This document shows positions 12,823-19,171 of a stretch of DNA of 19,171 nt, piece by piece. Every line of letters begins with the position of its first letter. Position 1 is the first letter of the stretch. The DNA lies in contig JAHFRS010000007.1 in the NCBI GenBank assembly GCA_023266155.1, positions 1 to 19,171 of the forward strand. Direction: 5' to 3'. The notes under the pieces are model-generated. The model was given only the letters and a program-made list of their open reading frames with translations, was not told where the DNA came from and did no database searches. A program made the position numbers and the translations under genes. The stretch comes from an archaeon. GTDB lineage: Archaea; Nanobdellota; Nanobdellia; Woesearchaeales; GW2011-AR9.

Positions 12823-15800
12823 TTATACTTTCTCAAACCACACTGTAAATTTTTCCTGTTTAACCATAAATTCTCCCTGATGAGGAAATTTCTTTTTCGG
12901 CCCAGTAGCAATAATCTCCATCGTCTCTGCTCCCACTTTCTCTTCGATATTTAACGTGAAAGCTGCCAGCCGCTTCTTCATCTCCTCGCCAGCCTTTAAC
13001 ACGACAACAATCCGATCCAATTTTTGTAATCCGGCTTCTTTCCGCAACTGCTGAATTTGCCGCATGATTTCCCGGGCATAGCCTTCCGCATCCAGTTCCG
13101 GTGTGCGTTCGGTGTTCAGATAAATAAGGGCATTACTCATTTCTCCCATAACATAGGGTGCGGGAACCGCTCGTTCAATCGTCAGCATTTCCCGATGAAT
13201 GGTGATTTCTTTTCCATTCATGACAAATTGATATTTATTTTCTTTCTCCAGATGCCCTAAAATAGTTTCCGGGCTGTCCACTTTCAGCTTGGTGATAATG
13301 TGCGGGGAAAGATTGCCATAGGCCGGGCCAATCTTGCCAAATTCTGGTTTAATGATCGTTTTAACACCTGCCAATTTTTCGCTGAGGCGGATCACTTTGG
13401 TGTTGGTTTGCGTCCCGATGTTTTTATTGAGTGTTTCCACGGCCTGACGGATTTCAGGACTGGTGGTGGCCACAACAATCTCCTTGACTGGCCAGCGTAG
13501 ACCTAATTTGGCTTTTTCCCGCGCATGCAGTGCTGCTTGAATGAGCTGCTGGGCAATCTCCATGTTCTGTTCTAAAACAAGATTTATTTTCTTTGTATCC
13601 GCGACGGGCCAGGCATAATGGCCGATACTTTCTTCTTTCAACGCAAATTCCTGTTTGAGGTTCAAGTAGATCGCTTCTGAGATAAAAGGACAGATAAGGT
13701 TAAACATCTTCAACGTTTCCAGAAGGACATGTCCAATGCTAAAAATAGCTTTTTCTTTTTCGTCATCCTCGCCAAGAGCACTTTTTTCCCGCACCAGCTG
13801 GATGTAGGTCCGACTGAGTTCAAGGAATAACTGTTCCAGTGGCGCAATAGTTTCGTCAAGGCGATAGGCATCAAAGAGTTTCGTCACCGTTGTCATGGTT
13901 GAGTTGAGTTTGGAGTGGATGTACTGCTCTTCCATGTCTAACACCTTGAAAATTCTCTTGCCATCCAGTTTATATGGATTAATCTTGTTTTCCTGCGCCA
14001 GGCTGATCAGGAGTTTGTGAATATTCCAGAGAATATGAAGATGACGAGCTTTCTGCGCGCATTCCTCCCAACTGAAATTAATGTCTTTGCCAGCAGGAGT
14101 TTCAGCCATATAATATCGCAACACATCCGCACCATGCTTGTCAATCAGTTCGTTTGGTGAGATAATGTTGCCTAACGACTTGGACATCTTAATGCCACTG
14201 ACGTCGGTTATAAAGCCGTGCATATAAACATTCTGAAATGAAGGTTTCCCTAACGCCAAAAAAGAAGCGACCATCAGAAGATTATACCATCCTCTGATCT
14301 GATCTTTTCCTTCTAAAATAAAATCAGCAGGAAAGAGTTTGTCAAATGTTTTGTGGTCTTGCGGATAATCCAGGCAATTCCAAGAGACCGTGCCTGCGTC
14401 AATCCAAACATCAAGAACGTCTGGAATACGCTGATATAATTTACCAGCTTTCGTAATCGTTATCTTGTCAATATCAGGCAAGTGCATTTCCGTTACTTTT
14501 TGTCCGGATAATTTTTCAAGCTCTTTGACGCTGCCAATGACCAGATACTCTGCTGTTTCAGCGCACTGCCAGATGGGCACAGGCGTTCCCCAAAATCGCT
14601 GCTTGGTAATGGAATTATCACGCAGATTTTCCAGCCAGGAACGAAAGGCGTTCTTGCCACGTTCAGGAACCCAATATATTTTTTCATTGGCTGCGACAAT
14701 GGAATCCCTTAAATCTTCTACTTTGAAGAACCATTGTTTTGTTGTCCGAAAAATGACGGGCTCATGGCTGCGTTCACCATGGGGGTAGTCGTGGACATAC
14801 GGTTCTTTGGCAAGTAACGCGCCTGCTTCCTTCAATAAAGAAATAAAACGTGTATCATCTGCCTTAGCCTTTAATCCGCTGCAAGGCCCAAAATCCGTAA
14901 AATACCCTTCTTCATTGACACAATTGAATGGCGGGATGTGATATTGATGGCCAACTTCGTAATCTTCTGGACCACAGCCGGGCGCACAATGCACTAAACC
15001 GGTTCCTGAAATGGCATCGACGTATTCGGTCGTCAATACAATGCCAAAGAGCTGAGGATTCTTTTGAAGTTCTGCAGGAAGATATTTTTGGATATTCAGT
15101 GGATGTTTATATTTCTGGCCTTCCAACAACTTGCCGGAATATGTTTTCTTGATGGTATGCGCATCCGATCCGCTCTTTTTTAGAACTGTATCCACCAGAG
15201 CTTTGCCAATAATCCACGTTTCGCGTCCAACCTGTACATCACAATATTCCAATTCTGGATTAACCATCACCGCTAAATTAAGTGGAATGGTCCAGGGTGT
15301 GGTTGTCCAGACGATAAAATAAGTTTTTGGTCTCGTGGCATGTGCAAATTTAACGTAGATAGACATATCTGTCACTTGCTGATATTCCAATTCATGCTTG
15401 GCGACGGCCGTCTGTGTTGCGGCATCCCAGTGCATGGTGCGTAAGCCCTGGTATAATCTTCCTTGTTCATGTGCTCTCTTAATCAGCCACCATTCCGCTT
15501 CCATGAATTCACGTTTGATCGGCTGATAAGGGTCAGAAAAATCTAACGTTGATCCCATCGTGATGAAATCTTCATTCATCTTCTCCATCATTTCAGTGCA
15601 GAATTTTCGGCATTCCTGCTGAAACTTTTTTAAGCCAAATTGTGCAATCTCTTCTTTATTTTTGAGATTCAATTTGGCCATGACTTTCTGTTCGGTGGGC
15701 AGGCCATGCATATCATAGCCCATTCTGTCCCAGACATTAAAGCCGCGCATTCGTTTATATCTGAGCACCATATCTTTCAGCGCCATATTCCAGGCGTGGC

Positions 15801-15960
15801 CAAGATGGATGTGGCCGGAGGTATACGGCGGGCCTTCCAGAAAATAGAATTTAGGACCTTTTTTGTTCTTGGCTCTCAGCTTTTCAAGGATTTTCTTCTT
15901 CTGCCAATACTCTAATATCTGCGGTTCTAGTTCTTGAGGATTATAAGTAGGAAAGAGCAT
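12823..15960 (-). CDS. ileS: Isoleucyl-tRNA synthetase
   Basis: Class I synthetase that charges tRNA-Ile in the cytoplasm. Readable landmarks: GPPYTSGHIHLGH at 43-55 (HIGH signature); GYDMHGLPTE at 81-90; the CP1 editing domain, with VWTTTPWTIP at about 217-226 and GTGLVHCAPGCGPEDYEVG downstream; the Trp-rich WDVWID-type segment (DVLDVWIDAGTVSWN); and KMSKS at 591-595. The C-terminal 400 residues form the anticodon-binding domain and the archaeal/eukaryotic-type extension. At 1045 aa it is full length for the archaeal/eukaryotic class. A TATA-like ATTTTTAAAT 27-28 bases upstream supports the start. It is flanked by an unknown gene upstream and a convergent toxin gene downstream. Confidence 0.97.
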   Translation of the reverse strand: MLFPTYNPQELEPQILEYWQKKKILEKLRAKNKKGPKFYFLEGPPYTSGHIHLGHAWNMALKDMVLRYKRMRGFNVWDRMGYDMHGLPTEQKVMAKLNLKNKEEIAQFGLKKFQQECRKFCTEMMEKMNEDFITMGSTLDFSDPYQPIKREFMEAEWWLIKRAHEQGRLYQGLRTMHWDAATQTAVAKHELEYQQVTDMSIYVKFAHATRPKTYFIVWTTTPWTIPLNLAVMVNPELEYCDVQVGRETWIIGKALVDTVLKKSGSDAHTIKKTYSGKLLEGQKYKHPLNIQKYLPAELQKNPQLFGIVLTTEYVDAISGTGLVHCAPGCGPEDYEVGHQYHIPPFNCVNEEGYFTDFGPCSGLKAKADDTRFISLLKEAGALLAKEPYVHDYPHGERSHEPVIFRTTKQWFFKVEDLRDSIVAANEKIYWVPERGKNAFRSWLENLRDNSITKQRFWGTPVPIWQCAETAEYLVIGSVKELEKLSGQKVTEMHLPDIDKITITKAGKLYQRIPDVLDVWIDAGTVSWNCLDYPQDHKTFDKLFPADFILEGKDQIRGWYNLLMVASFLALGKPSFQNVYMHGFITDVSGIKMSKSLGNIISPNELIDKHGADVLRYYMAETPAGKDINFSWEECAQKARHLHILWNIHKLLISLAQENKINPYKLDGKRIFKVLDMEEQYIHSKLNSTMTTVTKLFDAYRLDETIAPLEQLFLELSRTYIQLVREKSALGEDDEKEKAIFSIGHVLLETLKMFNLICPFISEAIYLNLKQEFALKEESIGHYAWPVADTKKINLVLEQNMEIAQQLIQAALHAREKAKLGLRWPVKEIVVATTSPEIRQAVETLNKNIGTQTNTKVIRLSEKLAGVKTIIKPEFGKIGPAYGNLSPHIITKLKVDSPETILGHLEKENKYQFVMNGKEITIHREMLTIERAVPAPYVMGEMSNALIYLNTERTPELDAEGYAREIMRQIQQLRKEAGLQKLDRIVVVLKAGEEMKKRLAAFTLNIEEKVGAETMEIIATGPKKKFPHQGEFMVKQEKFTVWFEKV

Positions 15961-15984
15961 GATTTAAGGGAGTAACGAGCAGGG

Positions 15985-15994
15985 ATTTAAAAAT
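15985..15994 (-). promoter_or_regulatory. TATA box for ileS
   Basis: ATTTTTAAAT on the minus strand, centred about 28 bases from the ATG at 15960. Just upstream, a T6 run on the minus strand (16010-16005) could end the preceding gene's transcript. Confidence 0.5.
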
Positions 15995-16024
15995 GTTGGG
16001 GAGCAAAAAACGGTTGCGGAAAAG

Positions 16025-16786
16025 TTAAAATGGCAAAAGAGGTTTTTGTTGATGAATCTGTTGCACATACAGTCCCATCTTCCGCTGTAAATGGACGTAC
16101 TTGCTCCAAGCAATATTTCCTGAAATCACTGCTGTTATTATATCAGGCCGGGAGATGATTTGCTTGAGTTGTTCATTATCTATACAAAGATACATTATCC
16201 CCAACTGTAATGCACTAAAGAAGATATCTTTTATAATTTCATTGGTCTCGCTGGGCAGGATTCCTCTGTGCTTTAATAGTCGACTATATTTTTTCCTTTC
16301 AACTTCCAGTTCAATCATTACTTCCCGAGGCACCGTTCTTCGTAATCGTTGGTAAGAGTGATATAGTGCAAACTCTTGAGCTATCCCCCTTCCTAGTAGA
16401 GATTGCCAATTCTTCCAATTCTTTTGATTAAAAGCGCTAAGCTGTTGAGTATAAATATTGACCATAGCATCAATAAAACTTTGAGCTTCTACCATTTTTT
16501 GATGGATTTGAACTATTATCGGACTATATCCCGCTGGCTCGATTTCAGTGATCTTAAACATTTCCTGTAAATTAAGGAATAATTGCTGCTGATGTTCTAT
16601 TACTACTTGTATTTTTGGCTTAGCAGAATCCCGAACATAATAGTTTGTTTTGGTGATATCTTTCCAGTATCTTATCTTACTTTTAACCAGCTGATTGTTT
16701 TCTTCTTCAACTGCTTTGGTATTCAAGGCGATGCTGAGAATTAATCGTTCAATCTTTCTACATTGCCACCAGCTTTTAATGCTCAT
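16025..16786 (-). CDS. Hypothetical alpha-helical protein, 253 aa
   Basis: Soluble, basic protein predicted to be nearly all helical, with many Gln, Lys and Ile. No motif I can name. Segments such as AVEEENNQLVKSKIRYWKDI and IVQIHQKMVEAQSFIDAMVN read as amphipathic helices, and a more hydrophobic stretch, IFFSALQLGIMYLCI, is too short and interrupted to be called a membrane helix with confidence. The start is well supported by a TATA box 26-27 bases upstream. The base composition is more AT-rich than neighbouring ileS. It is followed by the ileS promoter, so it is probably a separate transcription unit. Confidence 0.7.
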   Translation of the reverse strand: MSIKSWWQCRKIERLILSIALNTKAVEEENNQLVKSKIRYWKDITKTNYYVRDSAKPKIQVVIEHQQQLFLNLQEMFKITEIEPAGYSPIIVQIHQKMVEAQSFIDAMVNIYTQQLSAFNQKNWKNWQSLLGRGIAQEFALYHSYQRLRRTVPREVMIELEVERKKYSRLLKHRGILPSETNEIIKDIFFSALQLGIMYLCIDNEQLKQIISRPDIITAVISGNIAWSKYVHLQRKMGLYVQQIHQQKPLLPF

Positions 16787-16809
16787 AAAATTGAATGGTT
16801 ATTTTTAAC

Positions 16810-16817
16810 TTTAAATA
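16810..16817 (-). promoter_or_regulatory. TATA box for the 253-aa gene
   Basis: TATTTAAA on the minus strand, centred 27 bases from the ATG at 16786. Confidence 0.6.
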
Positions 16818-16938
16818 TCTTGTGGTGATTTCGGCATTTCGGATGGTTATTTAAAAAATTGCAAGATGTTCAGATTATTCTAATCCGTACTATCAAAAGA
16901 CTGTTGGAATAAAGTAGAATTAGTGTATTTGTTTAGCA

Positions 16939-17006
16939 CCTTCGAAATCCCCGATGTAACCCTCGAAGGAGCGTCATCCCCGTAGGGGGGAGAGTCACTC
17001 CTTTCG
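16939..17006 (-). other. GC-rich element with competing stems at the 3' end of the sigma-like gene
   Basis: Within an AT-rich spacer lies a compact GC-rich block. One stem pairs CCTTCGA (16939-16945) with TCGAAGG (16963-16969). A second pairs CCCC (16978-16981) with the G6 run (16985-16990) across a short loop. A third pairs CGAAGGAG (16964-16971) with CTCCTTTCG (16998-17006), which includes the last codons of the sigma-like gene. Stems one and three share bases and cannot form together. No U-tract follows in the gene's direction, so a simple bacterial-type terminator is not indicated. Confidence 0.45.
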
Positions 17007-18206
17007 TAACGTTATCCCTATCCCTCCTAAAACATATTTTATTTCTTTCAGCGATTTTCTGCCAAAATTTTTGGTTTTCAAAAGTTCTGCTTCACTCCGC
17101 TGCCGCAATTCACCAATCGTTCTGATCCCCGCGTTCTCAAGGCAGTTTGTGGAGCGAACACTTAATTCCAATTCTTCCACTGAATGAGCATCGTAATCCG
17201 CCGATTGTTGATGCCGTAAAGATTCAATTCTGGAATAGAAACGGGGATTCGTTGCGGCGCGCCGCAGAACTTCTCTTTCAATTTCTGAATACAATTTCTT
17301 TTTCCACCGCTGGCGATCTTCCTGTTCTTTGATTCCTCTCTGATAAGCATCAACGTCGGTATCCGTAACTAAATCATAAGCCACTTTCAGCGTTTTGGCT
17401 CGATTCGGATGCCGTAATTCTCGTAAAGCTTTGGCTTCCATTTGCCGGATTCGCTCCGGTGAACGGTCAAATCTCGTCTCCATTTCTCGAAACGTTTTTA
17501 CTTTTTCTCCTGAAAGGCCAAAGCGTAACTGTAGTATTTCCTGTTCATCTTGAGAAAGAGTTTTCAGGACCTCATCGATCAATTCAGCTTTCTGAGGCGT
17601 TATCGCTAAAGCACCATATTTAATTTTCTCAATAATTTCCTGCTGTACTTCCTGAAAGACGGCGTTTAAAGAAGAATGGTTTTTATCAACAACATACTTC
17701 ATTAATCCTTTTTGCATCACCTGTTCCACCACTCCTTCACCATTTCGTGGGCTCAACACTGCCGCCAATAATTTTTCCAGTGGGCTTTGTTGTTCCGTGA
17801 TATATACATCCAACGCGGTATTTTGTACCACTTTTTCAATCCGCGGTTTGAAGATGGTATTCCACACGGCATCATAAACGACTTTTTCCGAAGAAAGTTG
17901 TGGGTGCAGATATTGTTGTAATGTTCGTGGTTCTTTCTGCACTAAATCTCCTTGTGGAACGTTCTGGTGGTTATACGCCAGATACCAATGTGCGGCATTC
18001 CATTCCCTTTCTCTTGCTGCCGTTTGCCGGTAGAATTCCACTAATGGATCATGCCATTCTAAAGAACGTTGACCAACAATATTACGGCAAATCGTCCCCT
18101 CAGAAATATTCCACGTTTCCGTGATAGATTTGACATCGACTGAGCATAAATAGGCTAAAGCCACTTCTCGTTCCTGTGCTGGAGATAGTTTGCGGGAGAT
18201 AGGCAT
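16995..18206 (-). CDS. Sigma-70 region 4 / RNA polymerase alpha-CTD fusion protein
   Basis: 403 aa joining modules known from bacterial promoter recognition. Residues 8-47 look like an HTH ([20 protein letters not shown], then [12 protein letters not shown]). Residues 100-207 are helical and unassigned. Residues 208-272 are sigma-70 region 4: [18 protein letters not shown], then [20 protein letters not shown] and HPNR. The recognition helix keeps Glu251, Arg252, Arg254 and Gln255. A charged linker (273-341) leads to an alpha-CTD at 342-401 ([38 protein letters not shown]) with Arg351, Asn354, Cys355, Gly382, Lys384 and Ser385, matching the E. coli DNA-contact residues R265, N268, C269, G296, K298 and S299. 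Regions 1-3 of a sigma factor (including the -10 and core-clamp modules) are absent, so it is not a full sigma factor. The start is ATG 18206; GTG 18209 is an alternative. Confidence 0.88.
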   Translation of the reverse strand: MPISRKLSPAQEREVALAYLCSVDVKSITETWNISEGTICRNIVGQRSLEWHDPLVEFYRQTAAREREWNAAHWYLAYNHQNVPQGDLVQKEPRTLQQYLHPQLSSEKVVYDAVWNTIFKPRIEKVVQNTALDVYITEQQSPLEKLLAAVLSPRNGEGVVEQVMQKGLMKYVVDKNHSSLNAVFQEVQQEIIEKIKYGALAITPQKAELIDEVLKTLSQDEQEILQLRFGLSGEKVKTFREMETRFDRSPERIRQMEAKALRELRHPNRAKTLKVAYDLVTDTDVDAYQRGIKEQEDRQRWKKKLYSEIEREVLRRAATNPRFYSRIESLRHQQSADYDAHSVEELELSVRSTNCLENAGIRTIGELRQRSEAELLKTKNFGRKSLKEIKYVLGGIGITLRKE

Positions 18207-18230
18207 CACTGCTGACAGAAAGACGCTGAG

Positions 18231-18237
18231 TTATAAA
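18231..18237 (-). promoter_or_regulatory. TATA box for the sigma-like gene
   Basis: TTTATAA on the minus strand, centred about 26-28 bases from the GTG 18209 / ATG 18206 pair. This bacterial-type regulator is itself expressed from an archaeal-type promoter. Confidence 0.55.
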
Positions 18238-18307
18238 TGTTTTGTTTCTTGAGAGTAGTCCTTGTGTGGGGTGATCGATGGTAAGAAACATTTACATTAT
18301 ACAAACA

Positions 18308-18315
18308 TTTAAATA
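18308..18315 (+). promoter_or_regulatory. TATA box for vapBC
   Basis: TTTAAATA, centred 26 bases before the ATG at 18338. It rules out the in-frame ATG at 18278, which lies upstream of the promoter. Confidence 0.65.
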
Positions 18316-18337
18316 TCACTCTTATCTACAGGGAGGG

Positions 18338-18577
18338 ATGGGAACAATTACTATTAGTATTGCTGATGATACGGAAGACCTCTTTCGGGATGTTGTCAGG
18401 GAAGAAGTAGGTACAGGGAAGGGAACTTTGGGTAGTGCTGTTGAGGAAGCGTTGCAACTTTGGATTGCAACAAAAAAGCAAGAGGAGATCGCCGTGCGTC
18501 AAATTCAATGGATGAAGAAAGGGTTTCATTTAGGAAAATATACATTTGATCGGGATGAGCTTCATGAACGAAAATGA
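18338..18577 (+). CDS. vapB: VapB-type antitoxin
   Basis: A 79-aa antitoxin. MGTITISIADDTEDLFRDVV is the N-terminal strand of a ribbon-helix-helix domain, and KGTLGSAVEEALQLWI is its second helix, a pattern common in archaeal VapB proteins. The C-terminal tail (MKKGFHLGKYTFDRDELHER) is the toxin-neutralising segment, with the usual Gly-Lys and Asp-Glu-Leu-His motif. The ORF can be extended to 18278, but the TATA box at 18308-18315 lies inside that extension and points to 18338. It overlaps the vapC start by 14 bases and is divergently transcribed from the sigma-like gene. Confidence 0.85.
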   Translation: MGTITISIADDTEDLFRDVVREEVGTGKGTLGSAVEEALQLWIATKKQEEIAVRQIQWMKKGFHLGKYTFDRDELHERK

Positions 18578-19010
18578 GGGAATATCGCTTATTGACAGCA
18601 ATGTCTTGGTCCACGCTTATAACCGTGCAGATGCCAGGAAACATGTTGCTGCCGTGAACCTTTTAGAGAAATGTTGGCAGAGACAGGTAGTTTATGCCGT
18701 ATCCATTCAGAACCTGGCAGAATTTTTTGTGGTTGTGACAAAGAAAGTTCCCTCACCTCTTTCCATTGAAAATGCTGAGAAAATTATTGCCGATATTTGT
18801 GCTTTTTCTCACTGGAGAGTTCTTCGTTCGGATGAAAAAACATTGCAGCAGGCCATCAGCCTGTATAAAGAATTCAAAGGGCATTTTTGGGATGTGCTTA
18901 TTGCTGCTACGATGATCGATTCTGGAATCTCCCACATCTATTCTGAAAATACTGATGATTTCAACCGAATTAATGGCATCCGAGCCAAGAACCCATTCAT
19001 TTCACCATAA
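18564..19010 (+). CDS. vapC: VapC-type PIN-domain toxin
   Basis: A 148-aa PIN nuclease expected to cleave RNA with Mg2+ or Mn2+, held inactive by VapB. The acidic active site is intact: Asp11 in ISLIDSNVLVHAYN, Glu53 in QNLAEFF, Asp110 in GHFWDVLIAAT, and Asp131 or Asp132 in SENTDDF. The length is typical. The ATG at 18564 overlaps the end of vapB by 14 bases; an earlier in-frame ATG at 18555 is possible. The frame extends to a TTG at 18546, but that would push the start well into vapB. Confidence 0.92.
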   Translation: MNENEGISLIDSNVLVHAYNRADARKHVAAVNLLEKCWQRQVVYAVSIQNLAEFFVVVTKKVPSPLSIENAEKIIADICAFSHWRVLRSDEKTLQQAISLYKEFKGHFWDVLIAATMIDSGISHIYSENTDDFNRINGIRAKNPFISP

Positions 19011-19035
19011 TTACCTTCCCCTAGCCCTTTTTGAT

Positions 19036-19171
19036 TCACTTGATTATAATCACATTCCCCCTTCCCTTCTTAATCTTCTCAATCTTGCCTTTATGTTCTA
19101 ATTCTGTCACGATCAAGCTCACTTTAGCTTCAGAAAGATACAACATCTCCTTCCGCAATTCTTTCTGGGTA
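19036..19171 (-). CDS. Winged-helix DNA-binding protein, C-terminal end only
   Basis: A minus-strand frame runs from the window edge to a TGA at 19038-19036, giving 44 residues: it opens TQKELRKEMLYLSEAKVSLI, continues VTELEHKGKIEKIKKGRG, and ends NVIIIK. This is the recognition helix and wing of a MarR-like winged-helix domain as seen at the C-terminus of many archaeal regulators, some of them membrane-anchored. The N-terminal part lies outside the window, so nothing can be said of other domains. Confidence 0.72.
   Translation of the reverse strand, partial: TQKELRKEMLYLSEAKVSLIVTELEHKGKIEKIKKGRGNVIIIK

Noticed and set aside
16939..16955. tRNA T-loop-like TTCGAAATCC
   Set aside because: The flanking bases do not form a five-pair T-arm, and no anticodon arm or acceptor stem can be drawn around it.
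18207..18209. GTG at 18209 as the start of the sigma-like gene
   Set aside because: Directly followed by ATG 18206 at an equally good distance from the TATA box; ATG preferred, but the difference is one residue and not decisive.
18278..18337. ATG at 18278 as the VapB start
   Set aside because: It lies upstream of the TATA box at 18308-18315; the VapB-like sequence begins at 18338.
1..19171. CRISPR arrays, tRNA/rRNA genes, transposases
   Set aside because: Read for regularly spaced repeats, GGTTCGAAT-type T-loops and transposase motifs; none found beyond the single 45-bp repeat pair.

Overview
The window looks like chromosomal DNA of an archaeon, most likely a small-genome DPANN lineage (Woesearchaeota/Pacearchaeota-like; the lineage is inferred). 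Direct evidence is an archaeal-type TruD and IleRS plus a repeated promoter layout: on both strands an AT-rich TATA box (TTTAAATA or TTTATAAA type) sits about 26 bases upstream of the start codon, which implies leaderless mRNAs. This spacing fixes or corrects several starts (truD, ZIP, a 38-aa membrane protein missed by standard ORF length cut-offs, S2P, JAMM, the 179-aa protein, the RelB-like antitoxin, ileS, the 253-aa protein, the sigma-like protein, VapB). hppA is the exception, with a leader and a Shine-Dalgarno-like sequence.

Layout. 1-1711: the 3' end of an unknown gene and a convergent unknown 415-aa gene. 1774-5288 (+): truD, a ZIP metal transporter, two tiny membrane proteins and a site-2 protease. 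5342-8892: a divergent pair (unknown 180-aa protein; PLP-fold aminotransferase-like enzyme), an unknown 257-aa protein, a protein with two Fis/NtrC-type helix-turn-helix domains, and a convergent JAMM metalloprotease-like gene. 9076-11133: K+-independent-type membrane pyrophosphatase with a poly-T terminator. 11203-12808: a DUF4258/DUF2283 pair bracketed by 45-bp direct repeats, an unknown 179-aa gene whose 3' end is one of those repeats, and a RelB/RelE-like pair. 12823-16786 (-): ileS and an unknown alpha-helical protein. 16995-18206 (-): a protein joining a sigma-70 region 4 to a bacterial RNA polymerase alpha C-terminal domain. 18338-19010: VapBC. 19036-end: the C-terminus of a winged-helix protein.

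The standout is the gene at 16995-18206. It fuses the two bacterial promoter-recognition modules (-35 binding sigma region 4 and UP-element binding alphaCTD) in one polypeptide with an N-terminal HTH, in a genome whose promoters look archaeal. A second bacterial-style regulator, with duplicated sigma-54-activator-type DNA-binding domains but no AAA+ domain, lies at 7661-8347. Second in interest is the direct-repeat-bracketed DUF4258/DUF2283 cassette, which looks inserted at, or duplicated from, the 3' end of a protein-coding gene. Three toxin-antitoxin-type pairs lie within about 8 kb. No tRNA, rRNA, CRISPR array or transposase was seen.
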